Below, piece by piece: positions 7,514 through 16,668 of a stretch of DNA of 47,489 nucleotides (position 1 is the first letter of the stretch; each line of letters begins with the position of its first letter). The stretch is from Streptomyces sp. MBT65. Its GTDB lineage: Bacteria > Actinomycetota > Actinomycetes > Streptomycetales > Streptomycetaceae. A model generated the notes under the pieces. It did no database searches and was not told the DNA's origin. It saw only the letters and a list, made by a program, of their open reading frames with translations. The stretch spans positions 1-47,489 of the forward strand of contig NZ_JAENRY010000022.1 in the NCBI RefSeq assembly GCF_016612545.1, in the 5' to 3' direction. Made by a program: the position numbers and the translations under genes.

Positions 7514-10372
7514 TCAGCCGGAGAAGCCGACGTGCGCGAGCCGCAGCGCCCCGCGCAGCCTGAGGTGTACGTCGTGCACGCCCTCGGCGACGATCCCGGC
7601 GCCGAGCGTGGTGTAGTCGTACGGGCCCGATGTCGGTGCGGGCAGGGCGAGTTCGGCGAGTGCCGGGCCACCGTCCAGAGACAGTTCCACGACCCCCTCG
7701 CCCGCCACCTCCACGGTCACCTCCGTGACACCGGCGCCGAAGTCGCAGTGCCGGTAGACCAGTTCGGCCGTGCCGCCGCCCGCCGGGGTCACCGCGTCGC
7801 CCGTCACCTTCGTCCGGTCGACGATCTCGCCGCCCGACTGCTCGTCGAAGTCGGCCGCGGCCAGGCCCTGTCGGAGGACCGGGCGGGGCGCGGCGGGCTC
7901 ACCGGCCAGCGTCACCGTCGTCCGCACGCGGATGTCCTCGCTGGAGGCGCCGACGAGGAGGTCGTAGGGACCCGGTTCGAGGCGCCGGCCACCCCGGGCC
8001 ACGTCCCAGAACTCGAAGGTGGAGAGGGGGAGTTCGAAGGAGAGGTCCGCCGTCTCGCCCGGGGCGAGGGTCACGCGCCGGTGCGCGGCCAGCTCGCGGC
8101 GCGGGCGCGGGACCGACGGGTCGACGGCGCGCGTGTACACCTGCGCGACCTCGTCGGCCGTCACGTCCCCGGTGTTGGCGACCGTGAACTCCACCCGCAC
8201 CGCCCGGAGTTCGACCCAGGCGCTCAGGTCGCCGTAGGAGAAGGACGCGTACGACAGGCCGTGGCCGAACGGGAACAGGGGCGTGCCCTCGAAGTAGAGG
8301 TACGTCTGTCGGCCGCCGATCACGTCGTAGTCGAGGAGGCCGGGCAGGTCGGAGTCGGCCGCGTACCAGGTCTGGGGGAGACGGCCGGCGGGGGAGACGT
8401 CGCCCGCGAGGACGCGGGCCAGGGCGGTGCCCGCCGCCTGGCCGCCGTGGGCGGTCCACAGGATCGCCGGGAGGTCGGCGGCGTCGACCGTGTACGGGTA
8501 CGCGGAGACCAGGGCCAGCACCGTGTTCGGGTTCGCGGCGCGGGCCGCGCGCAGCAAGCGCCGCTGGTGGGCGGGGAGTCGGAGCGTCGTACGGTCCTCG
8601 GTCTCGCGGCCGTTGATGTGCGGGTCGTTGCCCGCGACCACGAGCACCACGTCCGCCGCCTCCGCGACCCGGGCCACCGCGTCCTCGCCGCGCTCGACGA
8701 CCAGCAACTCGAAGACCTCCGCGGCCTCCTCGGAAACCTCCCCGCCGTCCTCGGCAACCTTCACGCCGTCGGCGGCGACAGAGACGTGGCGACCCGTACC
8801 GATGTGCAGCAGGAGGTGACCGTTCTCATGGGGTTCCAGGCGGAATGTCTCCTGGACGACCCAGCCGCCGGGCTGGTCGGCGGAGGCACGGACGTAGCCG
8901 TCCTCGGCGACCGAGAGATAACGGCCGTCCGGGGCACGGAGGGTGAGGACGCCCTCGCCCCAGTCGACGAGGGCGAGTTCGGTGCCGGTGGGGTCGGTGG
9001 TGAGCGGCGGGAGGTCGGTGCGGCCCGCGAGGAGGGCGGGGTCCAACGCGCCTTCGGCGCCGCGTACTTCGTCGGCCACGTCCGCCAACGGGACGTGCAG
9101 GAAGGCGCCTTGGGAGGTCTTCAGCCGGACCCGGTCCACGCCCTCCGCGAACTCGACGCGCTCCGCGCCGAACCGCTCGTACAGGCCCTCCAGCGGAGTG
9201 GAGCGGTGGATCAACGTGCCGCTGTACCAGTCGAGTTTGCACTCGTCGGCGAGCAGTCCGACCACGGCGAGCCGGGTGTCATGGGCGAGGGGCAGCAGGT
9301 CGCCGTCGTTCTTGAGGAGGACGATCGCCTGCTCGGCGGCCTCCTGGGCCAGGGCCCGGTGCGCCGGGGTGTCGAAGTCCTCGATGCCGGCGTACGGGTC
9401 ATGTGCCGGGTCGAACTCGCCGAGCCGGAACCGCACCGAGAGCTGCCGGCGGACCGCCGAATCGAGATCGACCTCCGTCAACAGGCCCTGGTCCAGGGCA
9501 CCTTGGACCCGCGCCACGATCGTCGAACCGTCCGTGCCGTGATCGGTGAAACTGTCCACGCCGGCCAGCAGAGAGGCCGCCGTCGCCTCCTCGTGGGTGT
9601 CGAAGTAGTGCTCGGAGTCCACCAGGTTGGAGGGCGCGCCCGCGTCCGAGCAGACCAGCAGGTCCTCGTCGGTCCAAGTGCGCAACTGCTCGCGCAGATA
9701 CGGCGAGACGTGGTTGGGGCGGCCGTTGACCAGGTTGTACGCGGGCATCACCCCGGCCACCGCGCCCGCCTCGACCGTCTCGCGGAACGCGCGCAGGTCG
9801 TACTCGTGCAGCACGCGCGGGCGGACGGAGGACGACGAGACGTCGCGGCCCGTCTCGTTGTTGTGCGCGAGCCAGTGCTTGAGGACGGGCGCCGTGCGCC
9901 AGTACGTCGGGTGGTCGCCGCGCAGGCCGCGCGTGTACGCGGTGGCGATCGCCGAGGTCAGCCTCGGGTCCTCCGAGTAACCCTCCTCGTTACGGCCCCA
10001 CAGCGGGTGGCGCAGCAGGTTCACCGTGGGGGACCACACGTTGAGCCCGACGCGGTCGTCGCGGGCCCGCATCGCGCGGACCTCCTTGGACACCGCGTCG
10101 CCGACCCGTCGTACGAGTTCCTCGTTCCAGCTCGCGCCCAGGCCCACCGCCTGCGGGAAGACCGTCGCTTGGCCCATCCACGCCACCCCGTGCAGGGCCT
10201 CCTGGCCGGTGCGGAACGCGGCGACGCCCAGGCACTCCACGGCGGGCGCGTACTGGTGCAGAAATCCGATCTTCTCGTCGAGGGTGAGCCGTGCCAGCAG
10301 ATCGTCGATGCGCTTCGCGAACGGCAGGTGCGGATCGCGGAAAGGAGGCGTAGGCGGCGTTTGTGCGGTCAC
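7514..10372 (-). CDS. Glycoside hydrolase family 3, probable beta-glucosidase
   Basis: A 952-residue cytoplasmic exo-glycosidase. The GH3 N-terminal domain contains HNNETGRDVSSSSVRPRVLHE and the nucleophile region LLVCSDAGAPSN. The second GH3 domain follows (AIVLLKNDGDLLPL), interrupted by a beta-trefoil/fascin-like insert (GRHVSVAADGVK). A fibronectin-III-like domain and a C-terminal CBM6-like module (YRHCDFGAGVTEVTVEVAGEG region) complete it. The GTG at 10372 is chosen because it follows an AAGGGGA ribosome site; an upstream in-frame ATG at 10450 would place the operator and promoter inside the gene. No signal peptide is seen. In this locus it would remove glucose from the non-reducing end of xyloglucan oligosaccharides after alpha-xylosidase action. 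Beta-xylosidase or another GH3 activity is possible. Regulation by the LacI protein is implied by the operator 37 bp upstream. Confidence 0.88.
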   Translation of the reverse strand: MTAQTPPTPPFRDPHLPFAKRIDDLLARLTLDEKIGFLHQYAPAVECLGVAAFRTGQEALHGVAWMGQATVFPQAVGLGASWNEELVRRVGDAVSKEVRAMRARDDRVGLNVWSPTVNLLRHPLWGRNEEGYSEDPRLTSAIATAYTRGLRGDHPTYWRTAPVLKHWLAHNNETGRDVSSSSVRPRVLHEYDLRAFRETVEAGAVAGVMPAYNLVNGRPNHVSPYLREQLRTWTDEDLLVCSDAGAPSNLVDSEHYFDTHEEATAASLLAGVDSFTDHGTDGSTIVARVQGALDQGLLTEVDLDSAVRRQLSVRFRLGEFDPAHDPYAGIEDFDTPAHRALAQEAAEQAIVLLKNDGDLLPLAHDTRLAVVGLLADECKLDWYSGTLIHRSTPLEGLYERFGAERVEFAEGVDRVRLKTSQGAFLHVPLADVADEVRGAEGALDPALLAGRTDLPPLTTDPTGTELALVDWGEGVLTLRAPDGRYLSVAEDGYVRASADQPGGWVVQETFRLEPHENGHLLLHIGTGRHVSVAADGVKVAEDGGEVSEEAAEVFELLVVERGEDAVARVAEAADVVLVVAGNDPHINGRETEDRTTLRLPAHQRRLLRAARAANPNTVLALVSAYPYTVDAADLPAILWTAHGGQAAGTALARVLAGDVSPAGRLPQTWYAADSDLPGLLDYDVIGGRQTYLYFEGTPLFPFGHGLSYASFSYGDLSAWVELRAVRVEFTVANTGDVTADEVAQVYTRAVDPSVPRPRRELAAHRRVTLAPGETADLSFELPLSTFEFWDVARGGRRLEPGPYDLLVGASSEDIRVRTTVTLAGEPAAPRPVLRQGLAAADFDEQSGGEIVDRTKVTGDAVTPAGGGTAELVYRHCDFGAGVTEVTVEVAGEGVVELSLDGGPALAELALPAPTSGPYDYTTLGAGIVAEGVHDVHLRLRGALRLAHVGFSG

Positions 10373-10408
10373 GTGGGGTTCCCCTTGCGATGGAGCGGCG
10401 CGGCGCTT

Positions 10409-10422
10409 TCGAAGCGCTTCGA
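10409..10422. promoter_or_regulatory. LacI-family operator O1 upstream of GH3 gene
   Basis: Perfect 14-bp palindrome TCGAAGCGCTTCGA with the central CG typical of LacI-family sites. It touches the predicted -10 box of the GH3 promoter, so binding should block transcription. The same core recurs at 10568, 25268 and 25357. Confidence 0.85.
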
Positions 10423-10450
10423 TGCTGATTCGACGAGCGGCAGGTGTCAA
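10422..10450 (-). promoter_or_regulatory. Predicted sigma-70-type promoter of the GH3 gene
   Basis: On the reverse strand a consensus TTGACA -35 box (10450-10445) is followed after 17 bp by CAGCAT (10427-10422). The -10 match is modest but the spacing is ideal. Operator O1 begins at the -10 box. Confidence 0.6.
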
Positions 10451-10528
10451 GAGACCTTCACCGTTATTTCAAGCAGCACATACGGACAGGTCACCCCGCA
10501 CACCTCGGAGGAATCTTGGGAGCGACCC

Positions 10529-10557
10529 TTGTGCACCCTCGGGCGTTCACTTAACCT
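10529..10557 (+). promoter_or_regulatory. Predicted promoter of the ABC transporter operon
   Basis: TTGTGC (10529-10534), a 17-bp spacer and TAACCT (10552-10557). The start of transcription would fall about four bases before operator O2, so a repressor there would block initiation or early elongation. Confidence 0.5.
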
Positions 10558-10567
10558 CGCAGCAACA

Positions 10568-10581
10568 TCGAAGCGCTTCGA
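10568..10581. promoter_or_regulatory. LacI-family operator O2 upstream of ABC transporter operon
   Basis: Second perfect copy of TCGAAGCGCTTCGA, 159 bp from O1 and 82 bp before the solute-binding protein start. O1 and O2 could be bound together across the divergent promoters. Confidence 0.85.
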
Positions 10582-10663
10582 CTAAGTGCTCTGTTCCACT
10601 CAAGACACCGCAGCCGACGGCTCCACCGCCGGGTGTCCTGGTGCGCCATGAAGGGTTGACGCA

Positions 10664-12355
10664 ATGACGCCGAACGCCTCCGCCGCCTCCGCTCCCAGCC
10701 GGAGAAGTTTCCTCGCCTCCACGGCGGTCGTCGCCGCAGCGGTGGCGGGAGGGGTACCGCTGCTCTCCGCCTGCGGCGCCTCGGACAGCGGTTCGGGCGG
10801 GGGCAGTTCGGAGGGCAAGGGCGTCAAGAAGCTGCTGCCCGCGTTCGTGGCCGGCAACGTGGTGACCCCGGACCTCCCCTCCAAGAACGGCTCCGCGATC
10901 GGCTTCTCCAGCAAGCTGGACCTCGCCACGCTGAAGACCTCGGTGCCGAAGAAGCTCGGCAAGGGCGGCAAGGTCTCCATCATGTCGCCGTTCTGGGGCT
11001 CCCCGCCGAAGAGCGACAACGCCTACTACAAGGCGATGAACAGCCTCATCGGCGTCGACGTGGCCTGGCAGAACCAGGACGGCAACACCTACGACCAGAA
11101 GCTCGGCGCGGTCCTAGCCTCCAGCGACATCCCGGACATCGTGGTCGTCCCCGGCTGGAACATGGGCGGCAAGATACCCAGCGCGATCATCGGCAAGTTC
11201 GCCGACCTCGGCCCGTACCTCACCGGCGACAAGGTCAAGGAGTACCCGAACCTCGCGGCGATCCCGTCCGACGCCTGGCAACGCTGCGTCTTCGGCGGCA
11301 AGTTGCGCGGACTGCCGATGCCGTCCTCGTACGTGCCCAACATCGTGCCGCTCTACCGCAAGGACATCTTCGACAAGGAGGGGTACCAAGTCCCCACCTC
11401 CGCCGACGAGTTCATGGCTCTGGCCAAGGAGATCACCAACGCCAAGGCCAAGCGCTGGGCCTGCCTGGACATGAAGTGGACCGCGTTCAACGCCTGGGGC
11501 GTGCTCTCCGGCAGCGAGAAGTCGCTCGGCTGGAACCTCGTCGACGGCAAGCTGATCAACCGCATCGAGACCCAGGAGTACCTCGAGGCGCTGGAGTGGA
11601 CCCGCAAGCTGTTCGCCGCCGGATACGTGCACCCCGACGCCAAGTTGGGCAAGAGCGCGGCCACCGACCCGGGCCCCAAGTTCGCGGCGGGCGAGTTCCT
11701 CATCTACGCCCAGGACATCTCGCAGTGGTGGAGCCGCACCGCCGAACAGGCCACCCAGAACCCGGACTACAAGATCTGGGGCATGGACATCTTCGGCCAC
11801 GACGGCGGCGCCCCGACCCTGTGGGCCGGCGAACCGGCGGGCATCTTCGCCTTCATCAGCAAGAAGGCCTCCGAGTCCGTGATCCGTGACGCGCTCGCCG
11901 TCGCCAACGTCACCGCCGCGCCGTACGGCACCAAGGAGTACATGCTCACCAACTACGGAGTGGAGGGCACCCATTACACCGTCAAGAACGGTGTGCCCAC
12001 CAAGACCGACCAGGGCAACAACGAGGTCATCAACGCCTACGTGATGGTCGCCAGCCCGGCCGCGACGATCGCCCACCCCGACTTCCCCGACGTCGCCAAG
12101 GCGCAGGTCGAGTGGCAGCAGCGGATGGGCGCCTTCACAAAGAAGTCGACGTTCTACGGCCAGCAGATCACCGAACCGAGCCGCTACACCAACCTCTCCA
12201 ACGACTTCGAGCAGTTGGAGGACGACATCACCCGCGGCCGCAAGAAGATCAGCGACATGCAGCAGGCCGTCTCCGACTGGAAGAGCAAGGGCGGCGACCA
12301 ACTCCGCGCCTGGTACCAGAAGTTGCTCGACGACAACGGCACCGCGACGAGCTGA
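10664..12355 (+). CDS. ABC transporter substrate-binding lipoprotein, probable xyloglucan oligosaccharide binder
   Basis: A 563-residue family-1 extracellular solute-binding protein. The N-terminus has a twin-arginine-like SRRSFLAS, a hydrophobic run and a lipobox LLSACG at about residues 33-38, so it should be a lipid-anchored surface protein. The body resembles LplA-type binding proteins for larger sugars. A weak AAGGG ribosome site lies at its start. It is first in an operon with two permeases, then GH74, GH42, GH95 and GH12 genes, behind operator O2. Its ligand is inferred from the enzyme set, not from a recognisable binding-site signature. Confidence 0.87.
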   Translation: MTPNASAASAPSRRSFLASTAVVAAAVAGGVPLLSACGASDSGSGGGSSEGKGVKKLLPAFVAGNVVTPDLPSKNGSAIGFSSKLDLATLKTSVPKKLGKGGKVSIMSPFWGSPPKSDNAYYKAMNSLIGVDVAWQNQDGNTYDQKLGAVLASSDIPDIVVVPGWNMGGKIPSAIIGKFADLGPYLTGDKVKEYPNLAAIPSDAWQRCVFGGKLRGLPMPSSYVPNIVPLYRKDIFDKEGYQVPTSADEFMALAKEITNAKAKRWACLDMKWTAFNAWGVLSGSEKSLGWNLVDGKLINRIETQEYLEALEWTRKLFAAGYVHPDAKLGKSAATDPGPKFAAGEFLIYAQDISQWWSRTAEQATQNPDYKIWGMDIFGHDGGAPTLWAGEPAGIFAFISKKASESVIRDALAVANVTAAPYGTKEYMLTNYGVEGTHYTVKNGVPTKTDQGNNEVINAYVMVASPAATIAHPDFPDVAKAQVEWQQRMGAFTKKSTFYGQQITEPSRYTNLSNDFEQLEDDITRGRKKISDMQQAVSDWKSKGGDQLRAWYQKLLDDNGTATS

Positions 12356-12382
12356 CCCGGTACCGAGGCAAGGAGAACGGCC

Positions 12383-13417
12383 GTGTCCCACAGCACGGTG
12401 CCTCGGAGCAGGACCGAGGCCGACACGACGGGCAGGACCCCGGTGACGTCCGGCGGCGCCACCGGCTCCCGGCACAACCACCCCGAGGCGAAGGTGAGTT
12501 GGCGGCTCAGGTTCAGACGCGACCGCGTCCTGCTCCTGATGACCCTGCCGGCCGTCCTGCTCATCCTGGTCTTCAACTACCTGCCGATCCTCGGCAACAT
12601 CGTCGCCTTCGAGGATTACGACCCCTACGTCAGCGACAACGGCATCGTCTCGATGCTGCACAGCCCCTGGGTCGGCCTGGAGAACTTCCAGCAGATCTTC
12701 GCGGACTCCGCGTTCTGGAGCGCCGTACAGAACACGCTCGTCCTGTTCTTCCTCCAACTCATCCTGTTCTTCCCGATCCCGATCCTGCTCGCGCTGCTCA
12801 TCAACAGCGTGGTCAGGCCCCGGGTCCGGGCGCTCTCCCAGGCCATCCTCTACCTCCCGCACTTCTTCTCCTGGGTGCTGGTCATCGCCGTCTTCCAGCA
12901 ACTCCTGGGCGGGGCAGGCCTGTTCTCCCAACTCCTGCGGCAGCACGGCTTCGACGGCCTCGACGTCATGACCGACCCCAACACCTTCAAGTTCCTGATC
13001 ACCGCGCAGAGCGTGTGGAAGGACGCGGGCTGGGGGATCATCGTCTTCCTCGCCGCGCTGTCCTCCGTCAGCCCCGACCTCTACGAGGCCGCCGCGATGG
13101 ACGGCGCCGGGCGCTATCGCCGCATGTGGCACGTCACGCTGCCCGCGCTGCGACCGGTGATCGCACTGCTGCTGGTCCTGCGCGTCGGCGATGCGCTCAC
13201 CGTCGGCTTCGAACAGATCCTGCTCCAACGCGACGCCGTGGGACCGGGAGCGGCCGAGGTCCTCGACACCTTCGTCTGGTGGAACGGCGTCCGCAACCAG
13301 GACTTCGGCTACGCGGCCGCCGCCGGACTCGTCAAGGGCGTGATCAGCCTCGGTCTGGTCCTCGCCGCGAACAAAGTGGCCCACCTCATGGGCGAGCAGG
13401 GGGTGTACAAGAAATGA
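12383..13417 (+). CDS. ABC sugar transporter permease, LplB type
   Basis: A 344-residue inner-membrane protein with about six transmembrane segments, starting with VLLLMTLPAVLLILVFNYLP near residue 50. The EAA loop that docks the ATPase reads EAAAMDGAGRYRRMWHVTLPAL near residue 235. The GTG at 12383 follows AAGGAG at ideal spacing. It lies 27 bp after the binding-protein gene and overlaps the next permease by four bases, so translation is coupled. No ATPase gene is present in the locus; Streptomyces sugar importers commonly share the MsiK ATPase encoded elsewhere. Confidence 0.92.
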   Translation: MSHSTVPRSRTEADTTGRTPVTSGGATGSRHNHPEAKVSWRLRFRRDRVLLLMTLPAVLLILVFNYLPILGNIVAFEDYDPYVSDNGIVSMLHSPWVGLENFQQIFADSAFWSAVQNTLVLFFLQLILFFPIPILLALLINSVVRPRVRALSQAILYLPHFFSWVLVIAVFQQLLGGAGLFSQLLRQHGFDGLDVMTDPNTFKFLITAQSVWKDAGWGIIVFLAALSSVSPDLYEAAAMDGAGRYRRMWHVTLPALRPVIALLLVLRVGDALTVGFEQILLQRDAVGPGAAEVLDTFVWWNGVRNQDFGYAAAAGLVKGVISLGLVLAANKVAHLMGEQGVYKK

Positions 13418-14349
13418 CCGCCGTCATCGACAAGCCTGTGCGACAGCCCAGCAGGTGGGCCGCGCCGCCCCGTCCCACCTGGGAGGAGGAACCCGGCAAG
13501 GTCGGTCTCGCGGGCAAGGGACTCGTCCTCACCCTCGCCTGCTTCGCCATCCTCTTCCCGCTGTGGATCGTCCTCGTCACCAGCCTCTCCTCCCGCAGGA
13601 CCATCGACCAGGCCGGCGGCCTTGTCATGGTGCCCAAGGGCATCACCTTCATCGCCTACAAGGAACTCCTCAGCGGCGGCCAGGTCACCCGCGCGGCGGT
13701 CATCAGCGTCCTCATCACCGTCGTCGGCACGGCCTTCTCCATGGCGGTGTCCGTCCTGTGCGCCTACGGCCTCTCGCGTATCGGGTCGCTCGGGCACCGG
13801 TGGATCCTGATGATGATGCTCGCCACGATGTTCTTCAGCGCCGGGCTCATCCCGACATATCTGCTGGTGCAGTCGCTCGGTCTCACCGACAGCTATCTCG
13901 CGTTGATCCTGCCCAGTGCGCTCAGCGTCTTCAACATCCTTGTGCTGCGCGGGTTCTTCATGGGGATCTCGCAGGAACTCGTCGACAGCGCGCGGATCGA
14001 CGGCGCCGGCGAATTCCGGATCCTGTGGCAGATCGTGATGCCGCTGTCCCGAGCGGTGCTGGCCGTCATCACGCTCTTCTACGCCGTGGGGTATTGGAGC
14101 GCCTGGTTCAACGCCTCGCTGTATCTGAACGACCAGGACATGATGCCGTTGCAGAACGTCATGATCCAGTTGGTGCAGAAGCAGGAGGCTCCGGTGGGGC
14201 TCGGTCAGGCGATCAAGACGGGTGAACTGTCCGGGCTGGCCGTGCAGATGGCTGTCATGGTGATGGCTTTGTTGCCGGTGGCCGTGCTGTCGCCGTTCGT
14301 GCAGCGGCATTTCAAGAAGGGGATGCTCACGGGGGCCGTGAAGGGCTGA
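13414..14349 (+). CDS. ABC sugar transporter permease, LplC/YtcP type
   Basis: A 311-residue inner-membrane permease, partner of the preceding one. Six hydrophobic segments are visible; the first reads GLVLTLACFAILFPLWIVLV. The EAA loop is ELVDSARIDGAGEFRILWQI near residue 190. The ATG at 13414 overlaps the previous stop codon (ATGA). The 126 bp that follow before the GH74 gene hold a dispersed Streptomyces repeat but no new operator, so the enzyme genes downstream may still depend on the same promoter. Confidence 0.92.
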   Translation: MTAVIDKPVRQPSRWAAPPRPTWEEEPGKVGLAGKGLVLTLACFAILFPLWIVLVTSLSSRRTIDQAGGLVMVPKGITFIAYKELLSGGQVTRAAVISVLITVVGTAFSMAVSVLCAYGLSRIGSLGHRWILMMMLATMFFSAGLIPTYLLVQSLGLTDSYLALILPSALSVFNILVLRGFFMGISQELVDSARIDGAGEFRILWQIVMPLSRAVLAVITLFYAVGYWSAWFNASLYLNDQDMMPLQNVMIQLVQKQEAPVGLGQAIKTGELSGLAVQMAVMVMALLPVAVLSPFVQRHFKKGMLTGAVKG

Positions 14350-14369
14350 CCTCGTCTGTCGCCTGTGGA

Positions 14370-14435
14370 TGCGTTGTGGCTGGTCGCGCCCACCCGGCGG
14401 AGCCGCACATCGACACAGCCCCGCGCCCCTTCAAA
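14370..14435 (+). repeat. Dispersed intergenic repeat, copy 1
   Basis: GC-rich element (GTGGCTGGTCGCGCCC at its left, CCGCGCCCCTTC at its right) that matches, with small differences, the reverse complement of 41184-41247. This pattern is recalled as frequent between Streptomyces genes. Here it separates the transporter genes from the enzyme genes within a likely operon. Confidence 0.6.
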
Positions 14436-14475
14436 GCAAGTCCCCTCACCCCATCTCATACAGCGAGGTATGCGC

Positions 14476-16668
14476 ATGCTTGCGTCCCGACTGAGCCGCC
14501 GGGCCGTTCTTGCCGGGACCGCGGCCGCCGCCGCGCTCACCACCGTGCCGGGTGTCACCGCGAAAGCACATGCGGCGGAAACCCCCTCCTACCGCTGGCG
14601 CAATGCCGTAATGGGAGGCACTGGATTTGTCACCGGTGTGTTGTTCCACCCTTCCGTCCGCGGTCTCGCCTACGCCCGTACCGACATCGGCGGCGCCTAC
14701 CGCTGGGACGACCGGACCGCCCGCTGGACCCCCCTCACCGACCAACTCGGCTGGGACGACTGGAACTTGCTCGGCGTGGAGGCCCTCGCCGTCGACCCCG
14801 CACATCCGGACCGGTTGTATCTCGCCGTCGGCACGTACGCCCAGTCCTGGGCGAGCAACGGCGCGGTCCTCCGCTCCGAGGACCGGGGCGCCACCTGGAC
14901 CCGCACCGACCTCACCGTGAAGCTCGGCGGCAACGAGGACGGACGTGGTGCCGGAGAGCGGCTCCTCGTCGATCCGCGTGACAGTGACACCCTGTGGCTC
15001 GGCACCCGGCACGACGGCCTGCTCAAGTCGACCGACCGGGGCGCCACTTGGGCAGCCGTCGGCGACTTCCCGGCCGCCCCGAGCGCGAGCGGCCGGGGCG
15101 TCACCTTCCTCGTCGCCGTCGGCCGCGCCGTCTACGCCGGGTGGGGCGACGGCGACGGGACCGCGACCGCCGTCAACCTCCACCGCACCACCGACGGCAC
15201 CACCTGGACGGCCGTCCCCGCGCAGCCCACCGGCACCTCCGCCAAGGTCCCGATCCGCGCCGCGTACGACGCCCGCAGCCGCGAGCTGTATGTGACGTAC
15301 GCCGACGCACCCGGGCCCAACGGCCAGTCCACCGGCAGTGTGCACAAGTTCGCTCCCGCCAGCGGCCGTTGGACGGACGTCACCCCGGTCCAGCCCGGCG
15401 GCAGCGACACCTTCGGTTATGGCGGGGTCGCCGTCGACGCCCGCCGTGCAGGCACCGTCGTCGTGTCCACCAACAACCGCTGGGCGGCCGTCGACACCCT
15501 GTACCGGACCACCGACGGCGGCCGTACCTGGACGTCCCTCAAGGACTCCGCCGTCTTCGACGTGTCCGAGACTCCTTTCCTCAAGTGGGGTGCGGACCAG
15601 CCGAAGTTCGGCTGGTGGATCCAGGCCGTCGCCGTCGACCCGTACGACTCGAAGCACGTCGTCTACGGCACCGGCGCCACGCTCTACGGCACGCGTGACC
15701 TCACCCACTGGGCGCCGCGGATCCGTGGCCTGGAGGAGACGTCCGTGATCCAGCTGATCTCGCCCCCGGTCGGGGAGGCGCACCTGATCAGCGCCTCGCG
15801 GGACATCGGGGTGATGTACCACGAGCGGCTCACGGCGTCTCCGTCGCGCGGCATGGCGACGAACCCCGTGTTCGGGTCGGCGACCGGGATCGCGCAGGCC
15901 GCGGGCAGGCCGTCGTACGTCGTCCGCACGGGCTGGGGCGACAACGGCAACGGTGCCTGGTCGGGCGACGGCGGCCGGACCTGGGCGCCCTTCGCTGCCC
16001 AGCCCTCTCTCGCCCACGACGCACCGGGGCCGATCGCCACCGGCGCCGACGGCAGTACGCTGCTGTGGTCCTTCGTGCACTGGGACGGCACGAAGTACGC
16101 AGCCCACCGCTCGGCGGACAACGGCGCGACCTGGTCCGAGGTCTCCTCCTTCCCGAAGGGCGCCACGCCGGTCGCCGACCCGGCCGACCCGACGCTCTTC
16201 TACGCGTACGACACCGACACAGGAACGCTATACGCCAGCACTGACAGTGGCCTCTCGTTCACCGCGCGTGCGGGTGGGCTGCCCGCCGGGGACAGTCAGT
16301 TCCAGCTCGTGGCGGCGCCCGGCAGGTCCGGCGACCTGTGGTTGAGCGTCAAGTGGAACGGGCTCTACCGGTCCGTCGACGGTGGGGCGAGCTTCAGCAA
16401 GGTCGCCAGCTGCTGGGCCTCCTACACCCTCGGCTTCGGCAGACCCGCCCCCGGCGCCGACTACCCGGCGATCTACCAGGTCGGCTCCACCGAGACCGTC
16501 ACCGCCGTCTACCGCTCCGACGACGAGGCGAAGACCTGGGTGCGCATCAACGACGACCGGCATCAGTGGGGTTGGACCGGACAGTGCATCGTCGGTGACC
16601 CGCGCGTGTACGGCCGCGTGTACCTCGCCACCAACGGGCGCGGCATCCAGTACGGGGAGCGCGTCTGA
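14476..16668 (+). CDS. Secreted xyloglucanase, glycoside hydrolase family 74
   Basis: A 730-residue enzyme that cleaves the beta-1,4-glucan backbone of xyloglucan outside the cell. The first residues carry a twin-arginine signal (SRLSRRAVLAG, then Ala-rich, cleaved after AHA near residue 33). The family's two seven-blade beta-propellers are represented by repeated DGGRTW/DRGATW motifs. The catalytic aspartates are expected at D70 (YARTDIGGAYRW) and D498 (AWSGDGGRTW), close in spacing to known GH74 enzymes. The ATG at 14476 is preferred to 14470 because of its distance from the GCGAGG ribosome site. It ends in a one-base overlap with the GH42 gene. There is no C-terminal cellulose-binding domain, unlike many GH74 enzymes. 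Confidence 0.93.
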   Translation: MLASRLSRRAVLAGTAAAAALTTVPGVTAKAHAAETPSYRWRNAVMGGTGFVTGVLFHPSVRGLAYARTDIGGAYRWDDRTARWTPLTDQLGWDDWNLLGVEALAVDPAHPDRLYLAVGTYAQSWASNGAVLRSEDRGATWTRTDLTVKLGGNEDGRGAGERLLVDPRDSDTLWLGTRHDGLLKSTDRGATWAAVGDFPAAPSASGRGVTFLVAVGRAVYAGWGDGDGTATAVNLHRTTDGTTWTAVPAQPTGTSAKVPIRAAYDARSRELYVTYADAPGPNGQSTGSVHKFAPASGRWTDVTPVQPGGSDTFGYGGVAVDARRAGTVVVSTNNRWAAVDTLYRTTDGGRTWTSLKDSAVFDVSETPFLKWGADQPKFGWWIQAVAVDPYDSKHVVYGTGATLYGTRDLTHWAPRIRGLEETSVIQLISPPVGEAHLISASRDIGVMYHERLTASPSRGMATNPVFGSATGIAQAAGRPSYVVRTGWGDNGNGAWSGDGGRTWAPFAAQPSLAHDAPGPIATGADGSTLLWSFVHWDGTKYAAHRSADNGATWSEVSSFPKGATPVADPADPTLFYAYDTDTGTLYASTDSGLSFTARAGGLPAGDSQFQLVAAPGRSGDLWLSVKWNGLYRSVDGGASFSKVASCWASYTLGFGRPAPGADYPAIYQVGSTETVTAVYRSDDEAKTWVRINDDRHQWGWTGQCIVGDPRVYGRVYLATNGRGIQYGERV

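Noticed and set aside
7445..10585. Forward open frame of over 1,000 codons opposite the GH3 gene
   Set aside because: No domains, Arg/Gly/Val-rich composition typical of antisense frames, while the reverse frame is a full GH3 protein.
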